Assembly (NCBI RefSeq): GCF_037975245.1
Contig: NC_092571.1
Coordinates: forward strand, 21,873,917 to 21,937,916
Length of the DNA: 64,000 bases
Direction: 5' to 3'
From: Apostichopus japonicus
Lineage: Eukaryota; Echinodermata; Holothuroidea; Aspidochirotida; Stichopodidae
Shown here: positions 35,801 through 49,500 of the stretch, one piece after another
Numbering within the stretch: the stretch's first letter is position 1
Layout of the letters: each line of letters starts with the position of its first letter
Translations under genes and position numbers: made by a program
Notes under the pieces: model-generated
Told to the model about the DNA's origin: nothing
The model's input: only the letters and a program-made list of their open reading frames with translations
Database searches by the model: none

Positions 35801-38800
35801 AGCAAGTGCCTACACTGGCAGCTGTAAGTATTAGTTAATCCACCTAATATCTCAGTCCATACAGTGGCGCGACGGCTTGGCGCGTTGTACGAGCTGATGA
35901 TCGAGACTCTCTTTTGCATCCGTGGTTCGAACCCCGGGTGATGACGTCTTTTGCCGATCTTTTACAGCAAGTGCCTACACGGGGAGCTGTAAGTATTAGT
36001 TAATCCAGCTAATATCTCAGTCCATACAGTGGCGCGATGGCTTGGCGCACTGTACGAGCTGATGATCGAGACTCTCTTTTGCATCCGTGGTTCGAACCCC
36101 GGGTGATGACGTCTTTTGCCGATCTTTTACAGCAAGTGCCTACACGGGGAGCTGTAAGTATTAGTTAATCCAGCTAATATCTCAGTCCATACAGTGGCGC
36201 GATGGCTTGGCGCGTTGTACGAGCTGATGATCGAGACTCTCTTTTGCATCCGTGGTTCGAACCCCGGGTGATGACGTCTTTTGCCGATCTTTTACAGCAA
36301 GTGCCTACACGGGGAGCTGTAAGTATTAGTTAATCCACCTAATATCTCAGTCCATACAGTGGCGCGATGGCTTGGCGCGTTGTACGAGCTGATGATCGAG
36401 ATTCTCTTTTGCATCCGTGGTTCGAACCCCGGGTGATGACGTCTTTTGCCGATCTTTTACAGCAAGTGCCTACACTGGCAGCTGTAAGTATTAGTTAATC
36501 CACCTAATATCTCAGTCCATACAGTGGCGCGACGGCTTGGCGCGTTGTACGAGCTGATGATCGAGACTCTCTTTTGCATCCGTGGTTCGAACCCCGGGTG
36601 ATGACGTCTTTTGCCGATCTTTTACAGCAAGTGCCTACACTGGCAGCTGTAAGTATTAGTTAATCCACCTAATATCTCAGTCCATACAGTGGCGCGATGG
36701 CTTGGCGCGTTGTACGAGCTGATGATCGAGACTCTCTTTTGCATCCGTGGTTCGAACCCCGGGTGATGACGTCTTTTGCCGATCTTTTACAGCAAGTGCT
36801 TACACGGGGAGCTGTAAGTATTAGTTAATCCACCTAATATCTCAGTCCATACAGTGGCGCGATGGCTTGGCGCGCTGTACGAGCTGATGATCGAGACTCT
36901 CTTTTGCATCCGTGGTTCGAACCCCGGGTGATGACGTCTTTTGCCGATCTTTTACAGCAAGTGCCTACACTGGGAGCTGTAAGTATTAGTTAATCCACCT
37001 AATATCTCAGTCCATACAGTGGCGCGACGGCTTGGCGCGTTGTACGAGCTGATGATCGAGACTCTCTTTTGCATCCGTGGTTCGAACCCCGGGTGATGAC
37101 GTCTTTTGCCGATCTTTTACAGCAAGTGCCTACACGGGGAGCTGTAAGTATTAGTTAATCCAGCTAATATCTCAGTCCATACAGTGGCGCGATGGCTTGG
37201 CGCGTTGTACGAGCTGATGATCGAGACTCTCTTTTGCATCCGTGGTTCGAACCCCGGGTGATGACGTCTTTTGCCGATCTTTTACAGCAAGTGCCTACAC
37301 GGGGAGCTGTAAGTATTAGTTAATCCACCTAATATCTCAGTCCATACAGTGGCGCGACGGCTTGGCGCGTTGTACGAGCTGATGATCGAGACTCTCTTTT
37401 GCATCCGTGGTTCGAACCCCGGGTGATGACGTCTTTTGCCGATCTTTTACAGCAAGTGCCTACACTGGCAGCTGTAATTATTAGTTAATCCAGCTAATAT
37501 CTCAGTCCATACAGTGGCGCGATGGCTTGGCGCGTTGTACGAGCTGATGATCGAGACTCTCTTTTGCATCCGTGGTTCGAACCCCGGGTGATGACGTCTT
37601 TCGCCGATCTTTTACAGCAAGTGCCTACACGGGGAGCTGTAAGTATTAGTTAATCCAGCTAATATCCCAGTCCATACAGTGGCGCGATGGCTTGGCGCAC
37701 TGTACGAGCTGATGATCGAGACTCTCTTTTGCATCCGTGGTTCGAACCCCGGGTGATGACGTCTTTTGCCGATCTTTTACAGCAAGTGCCTACACGGGGA
37801 GCTGTAAGTATTAGTTAATCCACCTAATATCTCAGTCCATACAGTGGCGCGATGGCTCGGCGCACTGTACGAGCTGATGATCGAGACTCTCTTTTGCATC
37901 CGTGGTTCGAACCCCGGGTGATGACGTCTTTTGCCGATCTTTTACAGCAAGTGCCTACACGGGGAGCTGTAAGTATTAGTTAATCCACCTAATATCTCAG
38001 TCCATACAGTGGCGTGATGGCTCGGCGCACTGTACGAGCTGATGATCGAGACTCTCTTTTGCATCCGTGGTTCGAACCCCGGGTGATGACGTCTTTTGCC
38101 GATCTTTTACAGCAAGTGCCTACACGGGGAGCTGTAAGTATTAGTTAATCCACCTAATATCTCAGTCCATACAGTGGCGCGATGGCTTGGCGCGTTGTAC
38201 GAGCTGATGATCGAGACTCTCTTTTGCATCCGTGGTTCGAACCCCGGGTGATGACGTCTTTTGCCGATCTTTTACAGCAAGTGCCTACACGGGGAGCTGT
38301 AAGTATTAGTTAATCCACCTAATATCTCAGTCCATACAGTGGCGCGATGGCTTGGCGCGCTGTACGAGCTGATGATCGAGACTCTCTTTTGCATCCGTGG
38401 TTCGAACCCCGGGTGATGACGTCTTTTGCCGATCTTTTACAGCAAGTGCCTACACTGGCAGCTGTAAGTATTAGTTAATCCAGCTAATATCTCAGTCCAT
38501 ACAGTGGCGCGACGGCTTGGCGCGTTGTACGAGCTGATGATCGAGACTCTCTTTTGCATCCGTGGTTCGAACCCCGGGTGATGACGTCTTTTGCCGATCT
38601 TTTACAGCAAGTGCCTACACGGGGAGCTGTAAGTATTAGTTAATCCAGCTAATATCTCAGTCCATACAGTGGCGCGATGGCTTGGCGCACTGTACGAGCT
38701 GATGATCGAGACTCTCTTTTGCATCCGTGGTTCGAACCCCGGGTGATGACGTCTTTTGCCGATCTTTTACAGCAAGTGCCTACACGGGGAGCTGTAAGTA

Positions 38801-38834
38801 TTAGTTAATCCAGCTAATATCTCAGTCCATACAG

Positions 38835-38915
38835 TGGCGCGATGGCTTGGCGCACTGTACTTACACGGGGAGCTGTAAGTATTAGTTAATCCAGCTAATA
38901 TCTCAGTCCATACAG
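38835..38915 (+). repeat. Truncated 81-bp monomer
   Basis: An 84-bp internal deletion, with its junction at 38860/38861, joins CACTGTAC directly to TTACACGGGG and removes the B box and T4 runs. The TTACAC at the junction matches the rare GTGCTTACAC variant seen at about 25412 and 36799. It is the only large length change that I found in the array. Confidence 0.95.
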
Positions 38916-39239
38916 TGGCGCGATGGCTTGGCGCACTGTACGAGCTGATGATCGAGACTCTCTTTTGCATCCGTGGTTCGAACCCCGGGTGATGACGTCT
39001 TTTGCCGATCTTTTACAGCAAGTGCCTACACGGGGAGCTGTAAGTATTAGTTAATCCAGCTAATATCTCAGTCCATACAGTGGCGCGATGGCTTGGCGCG
39101 TTGTACGAGCTGATGATCGAGACTCTCTTTTGCATCCGTGGTTCGAACCCCGGGTGATGACGTCTTTTGCCGATCTTTTACAGCAAGTGCCTACACGGGG
39201 AGCTGTAAGTATTAGTTAATCCACCTAATATCTCAGTCC

Positions 39240-40570
39240 ATACAGTGGCGCGACGGCTTGGCGCGTTGTACGAGCTGATGATCGAGACTCTCTTTTGCAT
39301 CCGTGGTTCGAACCCCGGGTGATGACGTCTTTTGCCGATCTTTTACAGCAAGTGCCTACACGGGGAGCTGTAAGTATTAGTTAATCCAGCTAATATCTCA
39401 GTCCATACAGTGGCGCGATGGCTTGGCGCACTGTACGAGCTGATGATCGAGACTCTCTTTTGCATCCGTGGTTCGAACCCCGGGTGATGACGTCTTTTGC
39501 CGATCTTTTACAGCAAGTGCCTACACGGGGAGCTGTAAGTATTAGTTAATCCAGCTAATATCTCAGTCCATACAGTGGCGCGATGGCTTGGCGCGTTGTA
39601 CGAGCTGATGATCGAGACTCTCTTTTGCATCCGTGGTTCGAACCCCGGGTGATGACGTCTTTTGCCGATCTTTTACAGCAAGTGCCTACACGGGGAGCTG
39701 TAAGTATTAGTTAATCCAGCTAATATCTCAGTCCATACAGTGGCGCGATGGCTTGGCGCGTTGTACGAGCTGATGATCGAGACTCTCTTTTGCATCCGTG
39801 GTTCGAACCCCGGGTGATGACGTCTTTTGCCGATCTTTTACAGCAAGTGCCTACACGGGGAGCTGTAAGTATTAGTTAATCCACCTAATATCTCAGTCCA
39901 TACAGTGGCGCGACGGCTTGGCGCGTTGTACGAGCTGATGATCGAGACTCTCTTTTGCATCCGTGGTTCGAACCCCGGGTGATGACGTCTTTTGCCGATC
40001 TTTTACAGCAAGTGCCTACACGGGGAGCTGTAAGTATTAGTTAATCCAGCTAATATCTCAGTCCATACAGTGGCGCGATGGCTTGGCGCACTGTACGAGC
40101 TGATGATCGAGACTCTCTTTTGCATCCGTGGTTCGAACCCCGGGTGATGACGTCTTTTGCCGATCTTTTACAGCAAGTGCCTACACGGGGAGCTGTAAGT
40201 ATTAGTTAATCCAGCTAATATCTCAGTCCATACAGTGGCGCGATGGCTTGGCGCGTTGTACGAGCTGACGATCGAGACTCTCTTTTGCATCCGTGGTTCG
40301 AACCCCGGGTGATGACGTCTTTTGCCGATCTTTTACAGCAAGTGCCTACACGGGGAGCTGTAAGTATTAGTTAATCCAGCTAATATCTCAGTCCATACAG
40401 TGGCGCGATGGCTTGGCGCGTTGTACGAGCTGATGATCGAGACTCTCTTTTGCATCCGTGGTTCGAACCCCGGGTGATGACGTCTTTTGCCGATCTTTTA
40501 CAGCAAGTGCCTACACGGGGAGCTGTAAGTATTAGTTAATCCAGCTAATATCTCAGTCCATACAGTGGCG
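39240..40570 (+). repeat. Higher-order repeat of 4 monomers (660 bp)
   Basis: GCGCGACGGCTTGG monomers recur at about 39248, 39908 and 40568, 660 bp apart, and the intervening monomers are nearly identical. The same GACGG variant is scattered from about 35.9 to 41.4 kb. Confidence 0.75.
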
Positions 40571-43500
40571 CGACGGCTTGGCGCACTGTACGAGCTGATG
40601 ATCGAGACTCTCTTTTGCATCCGTGGTTCGAACCCCGGGTGATGACGTCTTTTGCCGATCTTTTACAGCAAGTGCCTACACTGGCAGCTGTAAGTATTAG
40701 TTAATCCAGCTAATATCTCAGTCCATACAGTGGCGCGATGGCTTGGCGCACTGTACGAGCTGATGATCGAGACTCTCTTTTGCATCCGTGGTTCGAACCC
40801 CGGGTGATGACGTCTTTTGCCGATCTTTTACAGCAAGTGCCTACACTGGCAGCTGTAAGTATTAGTTAATCCAGCTAATATCTCAGTCCATACAGTGGCG
40901 CGATGGCTTGGCGCGTTGTACGAGCTGATGATCGAGACTCTCTTTTGCATCCGTGGTTCGAACCCCGGGTGATGACGTCTTTTGCCGATCTTTTACAGCA
41001 AGTGCCTACACGGGGAGCTGTAAGTATTAGTTAATCCACCTAATATCTCAGTCCATACAGTGGCGCGATGGCTTGGCGCACTGTACGAGCTGATGATCGA
41101 GACTCTCTTTTGCATCCGTGGTTCGAACCCCGGGTGATGACGTCTTTTGCCGATCTTTTACAGCAAGTGCCTACACTGGCAGCTGTAAGTATTAGTTAAT
41201 CCACCTAATATCTCAGTCCATACAGTGGCGCGATGGCTTGGCGCGTTGTACGAGCTGATGATCGAGACTCTCTTTTGCATCCGTGGTTCGAACCCCGGGT
41301 GATGACGTCTTTTGCCGATCTTTTACAGCAAGTGCCTACACTGGCAGCTGTAAGTATTAGTTAATCCACCTAATATCTCAGTCCATACAGTGGCGCGACG
41401 GCTTGGCGCGTTGTACGAGCTGATGATCGAGACTCTCTTTTGCATCCGTGGTTCGAACCCCGGGTGATGACGTCTTTTGCCGATCTTTTACAGCAAGTGC
41501 CTACACTGGCAGCTGTAAGTATTAGTTAATCCACCTAACATCTCAGTCCATACAGTGGCGCGATGGCTTGGCGCGTTGTACGAGCTGATGATCGAGACTC
41601 TCTTTTGCATCCGTGGTTCGAACCCCGGGTGATGACGTCTTTTGCCGATCTTTTACAGCAAGTGCCTACACGGGGAGCTGTAAGTATTAGTTAATCCACC
41701 TAATATCCCAGTCCATACAGTGGCGCGATGGCTTGGCGCACTGTACGAGCTGATGATCGAGACTCTCTTTTGCATCCGTGGTTCGAACCCCGGGTGATGA
41801 CGTCTTTTGCCGATCTTTTACAGCAAGTGCCTACACGGGGAGCTGTAAGTATTAGTTAATCCACCTAATATCTCAGTCCATACAGTGGCGCGATGGCTCG
41901 GCGCACTGTACGAGCTGATGATCGAGACTCTCTTTTGCATCCGTGGTTCGAAGCCCGGGTGATGACGTCTTTTGCCGATCTTTTACAGCAAGTGCCTACA
42001 CGGGGAGCTGTAAGTATTAGTTAATCCACCTAATATCTCAGTCCATACAATGGCGCGATGGCTCGGCGCACTGTACGAGCTGATGATCGAGACTCTCTTT
42101 TGCATCCGTGGTTCGAACCCCGGGTGATGACGTCTTTTGCCGATCTTTTACAGCAAGTGCCTACACGGGGAGCTGTAAGTATTAGTTAATCCACCTAATA
42201 TCTCAGTCCATACAATGGCGCGATGGCTTGGCGCGTTGTACGAGCTGATGATCGAGACTCTCTTTTGCATCCGTGGTTCGAACCCCGGGTGATGACGTCT
42301 TTTGCCGATCTTTTACAGCAAGTGCCTACACGGGGAGCTGTAAGTATTAGTTAATCCAGCTAATATCTCAGTCCATACAGTGGCGCGATGGCTTGGCGCG
42401 TTGTACGAGCTGATGATCGAGACTCTCTTTTGCATCCGTGGTTCGAACCCCGGGTGATGACGTCTTTTGCCGATCTTTTACAGCAAGTGCCTACACGGGG
42501 AGCTGTAAGTATTAGTTAATCCACCTAATATCTCAGTCCATACAGTGGCGCGATGGCTTGGCGCGTTGTACGAGCTGATGATCGAGACTCTCTTTTGCAT
42601 CCGTGGTTCGAACCCCGGGTGATGACGTCTTTTGCCGATCTTTTACAGCAAGTGCCTACACGGGGAGCTGTAAGTATTAGTTAATCCACCTAATATCTCA
42701 GTCCATACAGTGGCGCGATGGCTTGGCGCGTTGTACGAGCTGATGATCGAGACTCTCTTTTGCATCCGTGGTTCGAACCCCGGGTGATGACGTCTTTTGC
42801 CGATCTTTTACAGCAAGTGCCTACACGGGGAGCTGTAAGTATTAGTTAATCCAGCTAATATCTCAGTCCATACAGTGGCGCGATGGCTTGGCGCGTTGTA
42901 CGAGCTGATGATCGAGACTCTCTTTTGCATCCGTGGTTCGAACCCCGGGTGATGACGTCTTTTGCCGATCTTTTACAGCAAGTGCCTACACGGGGAGCTG
43001 TAAGTATTAGTTAATCCAGCTAATATCTCAGTCCATACAGTGGCGCGATGGCTTGGCGCGCTGTACGAGCTGATGATCGAGACTCTCTTTTGCATCCGTG
43101 GTTCGAACCCCGGGTGATGACGTCTTTTGCCGATCTTTTACAGCAAGTGCCTACACGGGGAGCTGTAAGTATTAGTTAATCCAGCTAATATCTCAGTCCA
43201 TACAGTGGCGCGATGGCTTGGCGCGCTGTACGAGCTGATGATCGAGACTCTCTTTTGCATCCGTGGTTCGAACCCCGGGTGATGACGTCTTTTGCCGATC
43301 TTTTACAGCAAGTGCCTACACGGGGAGCTGTAAGTATTAGTTAATCCAGCTAATATCTCAGTCCATACAGTGGCGCGATGGCTTGGCGCGCTGTACGAGC
43401 TGATGATCGAGACGCTCTTTTGCATCCGTGGTTCGAACCCCGGGTGATGACGTCTTTTGCCGATCTTTTACAGCAAGTGCCTACACGGGGAGCTGTAAGT

Positions 43501-46500
43501 ATTAGTTAATCCACCTAATATCTCAGTCCATACAGTGGCGCGATGGCTTGGCGCGCTGTACGAGCTGATGATCGAGACGCTCTTTTGCATCCGTGGTTCG
43601 AACCCCGGGTGATGACGTCTTTTGCCGATCTTTTACAGCAAGTGCCTACACGGGGAGCTGTAAGTATTAGTTAATCCACCTAATATCTCAGTCCATACAG
43701 TGGCGCGATGGCTTGGCGCGCTGTACGAGCTGATGATCGAGACTCTCTTTTGCATCCGTGGTTCGAACCCCGGGTGATGACGTCTTTTGCCGATCTTTTA
43801 CAGCAAGTGCCTACACTGGCAGCTGTAAGTATTAGTTAATCCACCTAATATCTCAGTCCATACAGTGGCGCGATGGCTTGGCGCACTGTACGAGCTGATG
43901 ATCGAGACTCTCTTTTGCATCCGTGGTTCGAACCCCGGGTGATGACGTCTTTTGCCGATCTTTTACAGCAAGTGCCTACACGGGGAGCTGTAAGTATTAG
44001 TTAATCCACCTAATATCTCAGTCCATACAGTGGCGCGATGGCTTGGCGCACTGTACGAGCTGATGATCGAGACTCTCTTTTGCATCCGTGGTTCGAACCC
44101 CGGGTGATGACGTCTTTTGCCGATCTTTTACAGCAAGTGCCTACACGGGGAGCTGTAAGTATTAGTTAATCCAGCTAATATCTCAGTCCATACAGTGGCG
44201 CGATGGCTTGGCGCACTGTACGAGCTGATGATCGAGACTCTCTTTTGCATCCGTGGTTCGAACCCCGGGTGATGACGTCTTTTGCCGATCTTTTACAGCA
44301 AGTGCCTACACGGGGAGCTGTAAGTATTAGTTAATCCAGCTAATATCTCAGTCCATACAGTGGCGCGATGGCTTGGCGCACTGTACGAGCTGATGATCGA
44401 GACTCTCTTTTGCATCCGTGGTTCGAACCCCGGGTGATGACGTCTTTTGCCGATCTTTTACAGCAAGTGCCTACACTGGCAGCTGTAAGTATTAGTTAAT
44501 CCAGCTAATATCTCAGTCCATACAGTGGCGCGATGGCTTGGCGCACTGTACGAGCTGATGATCGAGACTCTCTTTTGCATCCGTGGTTCGAACCCCGGGT
44601 GATGACGTCTTTTGCCGATCTTTTACAGCAAGTGCCTACACGGGGAGCTGTAAGTATTAGTTAATCCAGCTAATATCTCAGTCCATACAGTGGCGCGATG
44701 GCTCGGCGCACTGTACGAGCTGATGATCGAGACTCTCTTTTGCATCCGTGGTTCGAACCCCGGGTGATGACGTCTTTTGCCGATCTTTTACAGCAAGTGC
44801 CTACACTGGCAGCTGTAAGTATTAGTTAATCCAGCTAATATCTCAGTCCATACAGTGGCGCGATGGCTTGGCGCACTGTACGAGCTGATGATCGAGACTC
44901 TCTTTTGCATCCGTGGTTCGAACCCCGGGTGATGACGTCTTTTGCCGATCTTTTACAGCAAGTGCCTACACTGGCAGCTGTAAGTATTAGTTAATCCAGC
45001 TAATATCTCAGTCCATACAGTGGCGCGATGGCTTGGCGCACTGTACGAGCTGATGATCGAGACTCTCTTTTGCATCCGTGGTTCGAACCCCGGGTGATGA
45101 CGTCTTTTGCCGATCTTTTACAGCAAGTGCCTACACGGGGAGCTGTAAGTATTAGTTAATCCACCTAATATCTCAGTCCATACAGTGGCGCGATGGCTTG
45201 GCGCGTTGTACGAGCTGATGATCGAGACTCTCTTTTGCATCCGTGGTTCGAACCCCGGGTGATGACGTCTTTTGCCGATCTTTTACAGCAAGTGCCTACA
45301 CGGGGAGCTGTAAGTATAGGTTAATCCACCTAATATCTCAGTCCATACAGTGGCGCGATGGCTTGGCGCACTGTACGAGCTGATGATCGAGACTCTGTTT
45401 TTCATCCGTGGTTCGAACCCCGGGTGATGACGTCTTTTGCCGATCTTTTACAGCAAGTGCCTACACTGGCAGCTGTAAGTATTAGTTAATCCAGCTAATA
45501 TCTCAGTCCATACAGTGGCGCGATGGCTTGGCGCGTTGTACGAGCTGATGATCGAGACTCTGTTTTTCATCCGTGGTTCGAACCCCGGGTGATGACGTCT
45601 TTTGCCGATCTTTTACAGCAAGTGCCTACACTGGCAGCTGTAAGTATTAGTTAATCCAGCTAATATCTCAGTCCATACAGTGGCGCGATGGCTTGGCGCG
45701 TTGTACGAGCTGATGATCGAGACTCTCTTTTGCATCCGTGGTTCGAACCCCGGGTGATGACGTCTTTTGCCGATCTTTTACAGCAAGTGCCTACACGGGG
45801 AGCTGTAAGTATTAGTTAATCCAGCTAATATCTCAGTCCATACAGTGGCGCGATGGCTTGGCGCACTGTACGAGCTGATGATCGAGACTCTCTTTTGCAT
45901 CCGTGGTTCGAACCCCGGGTGATGACGTCTTTTGCCGATCTTTTACAGCAAGTGCCTACACGGGGAGCTGTAAGTATTAGTTAATCCACCTAATATCTCA
46001 GTCCATACAGTGGCGCGATGGCTTGGCGCACTGTACGAGCTGATGATCGAGACTCTCTTTTGCATCCGTGGTTCGAAGCCCGGGTGATGACGTCTTTTGC
46101 CGATCTTTTACAGCAAGTGCCTACACGGGGAGCTGTAAGTATTAGTTAATCCACCTAATATCTCAGTCCATACAGTGGCGCGATGGCTTGGCGCACTGTA
46201 CGAGCTGATGATCGAGACTCTCTTTTGCATCCGTGGTTCGAACCCCGGGTGATGACGTCTTTTGCCGATCTTTTACAGCAAGTGCCTACACGGGGAGCTG
46301 TAAGTATTAGTTAATCCACCTAATATCTCAGTCCATACAGTGGCGCGATGGCTTGGCGCGTTGTACGAGCTGATGATCGAGACTCTCTTTTGCATCCGTG
46401 GTTCGAACCCCGGGTGATGACGTCTTTTGCCGATCTTTTACAGCAAGTGCCTACACGGGGAGCTGTAAGTATTAGTTAATCCACCTAATATCTCAGTCCA

Positions 46501-49500
46501 TACAGTTACGCGATGGCTTGGCGCGTTGTGCGAGCTGATGATCGAGACTCTCTTTTGCATCCGTGGTTCGAACCCCGGGTGATGACGTCTTTTGCCGATC
46601 TTTTACAGCAAGTGCCTACACGGGGAGCTGTAAGTATTAGTTAATCCACCTAATATCTCAGTCCATACAGTGGCGCGATGGCTTGGCGCGTTGTACGAGC
46701 TGATGATCGAGACTCTCTTTTGCATCCGTGGTTCGAACCCCGGGTGATGACGTCTTTTGCCGATCTTTTACAGCAAGTGCCTACACTGGCAGCTGTAAGT
46801 ATTAGTTAATCCACCTAATATCTCAGTCCATACAGTGGCGCGATGGCTTGGCGCGTTGTACGAGCTGATGATCGAGACTCTCTTTTGCATCCGTGGTTCG
46901 AACCCCGGGTGATGACGTCTTTTGCCGATCTTTTACAGCAAGTGCCTACACTGGCAGCTGTAAGTATTAGTTAATCCACCTAATATCTCAGTCCATACAG
47001 TGGCGCGATGGCTTGGCGCGTTGTACGAGCTGATGATCGAGACTCTCTTTTGCATCCGTGGTTCGAAGCCCGGGTGATGACGTCTTTTGCCGATCTTTTA
47101 CAGCAAGTGCCTACACGGGGAGCTGTAAGTATTAGTTAATCCAGCTAATATCTCAGTCCATACAGTGGCGCGATGGCTTGGCGCACTGTACGAGCTGATG
47201 ATCGAGACTCTCTTTTGCATCCGTGGTTCGAACCCCGGGTGATGACGTCTTTTGCCGATCTTTTATAGCAAGTGCCTACACGGGGAGCTGTAAGTATTAG
47301 TTAATCCACCTAATTTCTCAGTCCATACAGTGGCGCGATGGCTTGGCGCACTGTACGAGCTGATGATCGAGACTCTCTTTTGCATCCGTGGTTCGAACCC
47401 CGGGTGATGACGTCTTTTGCCGATCTTTTACAGCAAGTGCCTACACGGGGAGCTGTAAGTATTAGTTAATCCAGCTAATATCTCAGTCCATACAGTGGCG
47501 CGATGGCTTGGCGCACTGTACGAGCTGATGATCGAGACTCTCTTTTGCATCCGTGGTTCGAACCCCGGGTGATGACGTCTTTTGCCGATCTTTTACAGCA
47601 AGTGCCTACACTGGCAGCTGTAAGTATTAGTTAATCCAGCTAATATCTCAGTCCATACAGTGGCGCGATGGCTTGGCGCACTCTACGAGCTGATGATCGA
47701 GACTCTCTTTTGCATCCGTGGTTCGAACCCCGGGTGATGACGTCTTTTGCCGATCTTTTACAGCAAGTGCCTACACTGGCAGCTGTAAGTATTAGTTAAT
47801 CCACCTAATATCTCAGTCCATACAGTGGCGCGATGGCTTGGCGCACTGTACGAGCTGATGATCGAGACTCTCTTTTGCATCCGTGGTTCGAACCCCGAGT
47901 GATGACGTCTTTTGCCGATCTTTTACAGCAAGTGCCTACACGGGGAGCTGTAAGTATTAGTTAATCCACCTAATATCTCAGTCCATACAGTGGCGCGATG
48001 GCTTGGCGCACTGTACGAGCTGATGATCGAGACTCTCTTTTGCATCCGTGGTTCGAATCCCGGGTGATGACGTCTTTTGCCGATCTTTTACAGCAAGTGC
48101 CTACACTGGCAGCTGTAAGTATTAGTTAATCCAGCTAATATCTCAGTCCATACAGTGGCGCGATGGCTTGGCGCACTCTACGAGCTGATGATCGAGACTC
48201 TCTTTTGCATCCGTGGTTCGAACCCCGGGTGATGACGTCTTTTGCCGATCTTTTACAGCAAGTGCCTACACGGGGAGCTGTAAGTATTAGTTAATCCACC
48301 TAATATCTCAGTCCATACAGTGGCGCGATGGCTTGGCGCACTGAACGAGCTGATGATCGAGACTCTCTTTTGCATCCGTGGTTCGAACCCCGGGTGATGA
48401 CGTCTTTTGCCGATCTTTTACAGCAAGTGCCTACACTGGCAGCTGTAAGTATTAGTTAATCCAGCTAATATCTCAGTCCATACAGTGGCGCGATGGCTTG
48501 GCGCACTGTACGAGCTGATGATCGAGACTCTCTTTTGCATCCGTGGTTCGAACCCCGGGTGATGACGTCTTTTGCCGATCTTTTACAGCAAGTGCCTACA
48601 CTGGCAGCTGTAAGTATTAGTTAATCCAGCTAATATCTCAGTCCATACAGTGGCGCGATGGCTTGGCGCACTCTACGAGCTGATGATCGAGACTCTCTTT
48701 TGCATCCGTGGTTCGAACCCCGGGTGATGACGTCTTTTGCCGATCTTTTACAGCAAGTGCCTACACTGGCAGCTGTAAGTATTAGTTAATCCACCTAATA
48801 TCTCAGTCCATACAGTGGCGCGATGGCTTGGCGCACTGTACGAGCTGATGATCGAGACTCTCTTTTGCATCCGTGGTTCGAACCCCGGGTGATGACGTCT
48901 TTTGCCGATCTTTTACAGCAAGTGCCTACACTGGCAGCTGTAAGTATTAGTTAATCCACCTAATATCTCAGTCCATACAGTGGCGCGATGGCTTGGCGCA
49001 CTGTACGAGCTGATGATCGAGACTCTCTTTTGCATCCGTGGTTCGAACCCCGGGTGATGACGTCTTTTGCCGATCTTTTACAGCAAGTGCCTACACTGGC
49101 AGCTGTAAGTATTAGTTAATCCAGCTAATATCTCAGTCCATACAGTGGCGCGATGGCTTGGCGCACTGTACGAGCTGATGATCGAGACTCTCTTTTGCAT
49201 CCGTGGTTCGAACCCCGGGTGATGACGTCTTTTGCCGATCTTTTACAGCAAGTGCCTACACTGGCAGCTGTAAGTATTAGTTAATCCAGCTAATATCTCA
49301 GTCCATACAGTGGCGCGATGGCTTGGCGCACTGTACGAGCTGATGATCGAGACTCTCTTTTGCATCCGTGGTTCGAACCCCGGGTGATGACGTCTTTTGC
49401 CGATCTTTTACAGCAAGTGCCTACACTGGCAGCTGTAAGTATTAGTTAATCCAGCTAATATCTCAGTCCATACAGTGGCGCGATGGCTTGGCGCACTGTA

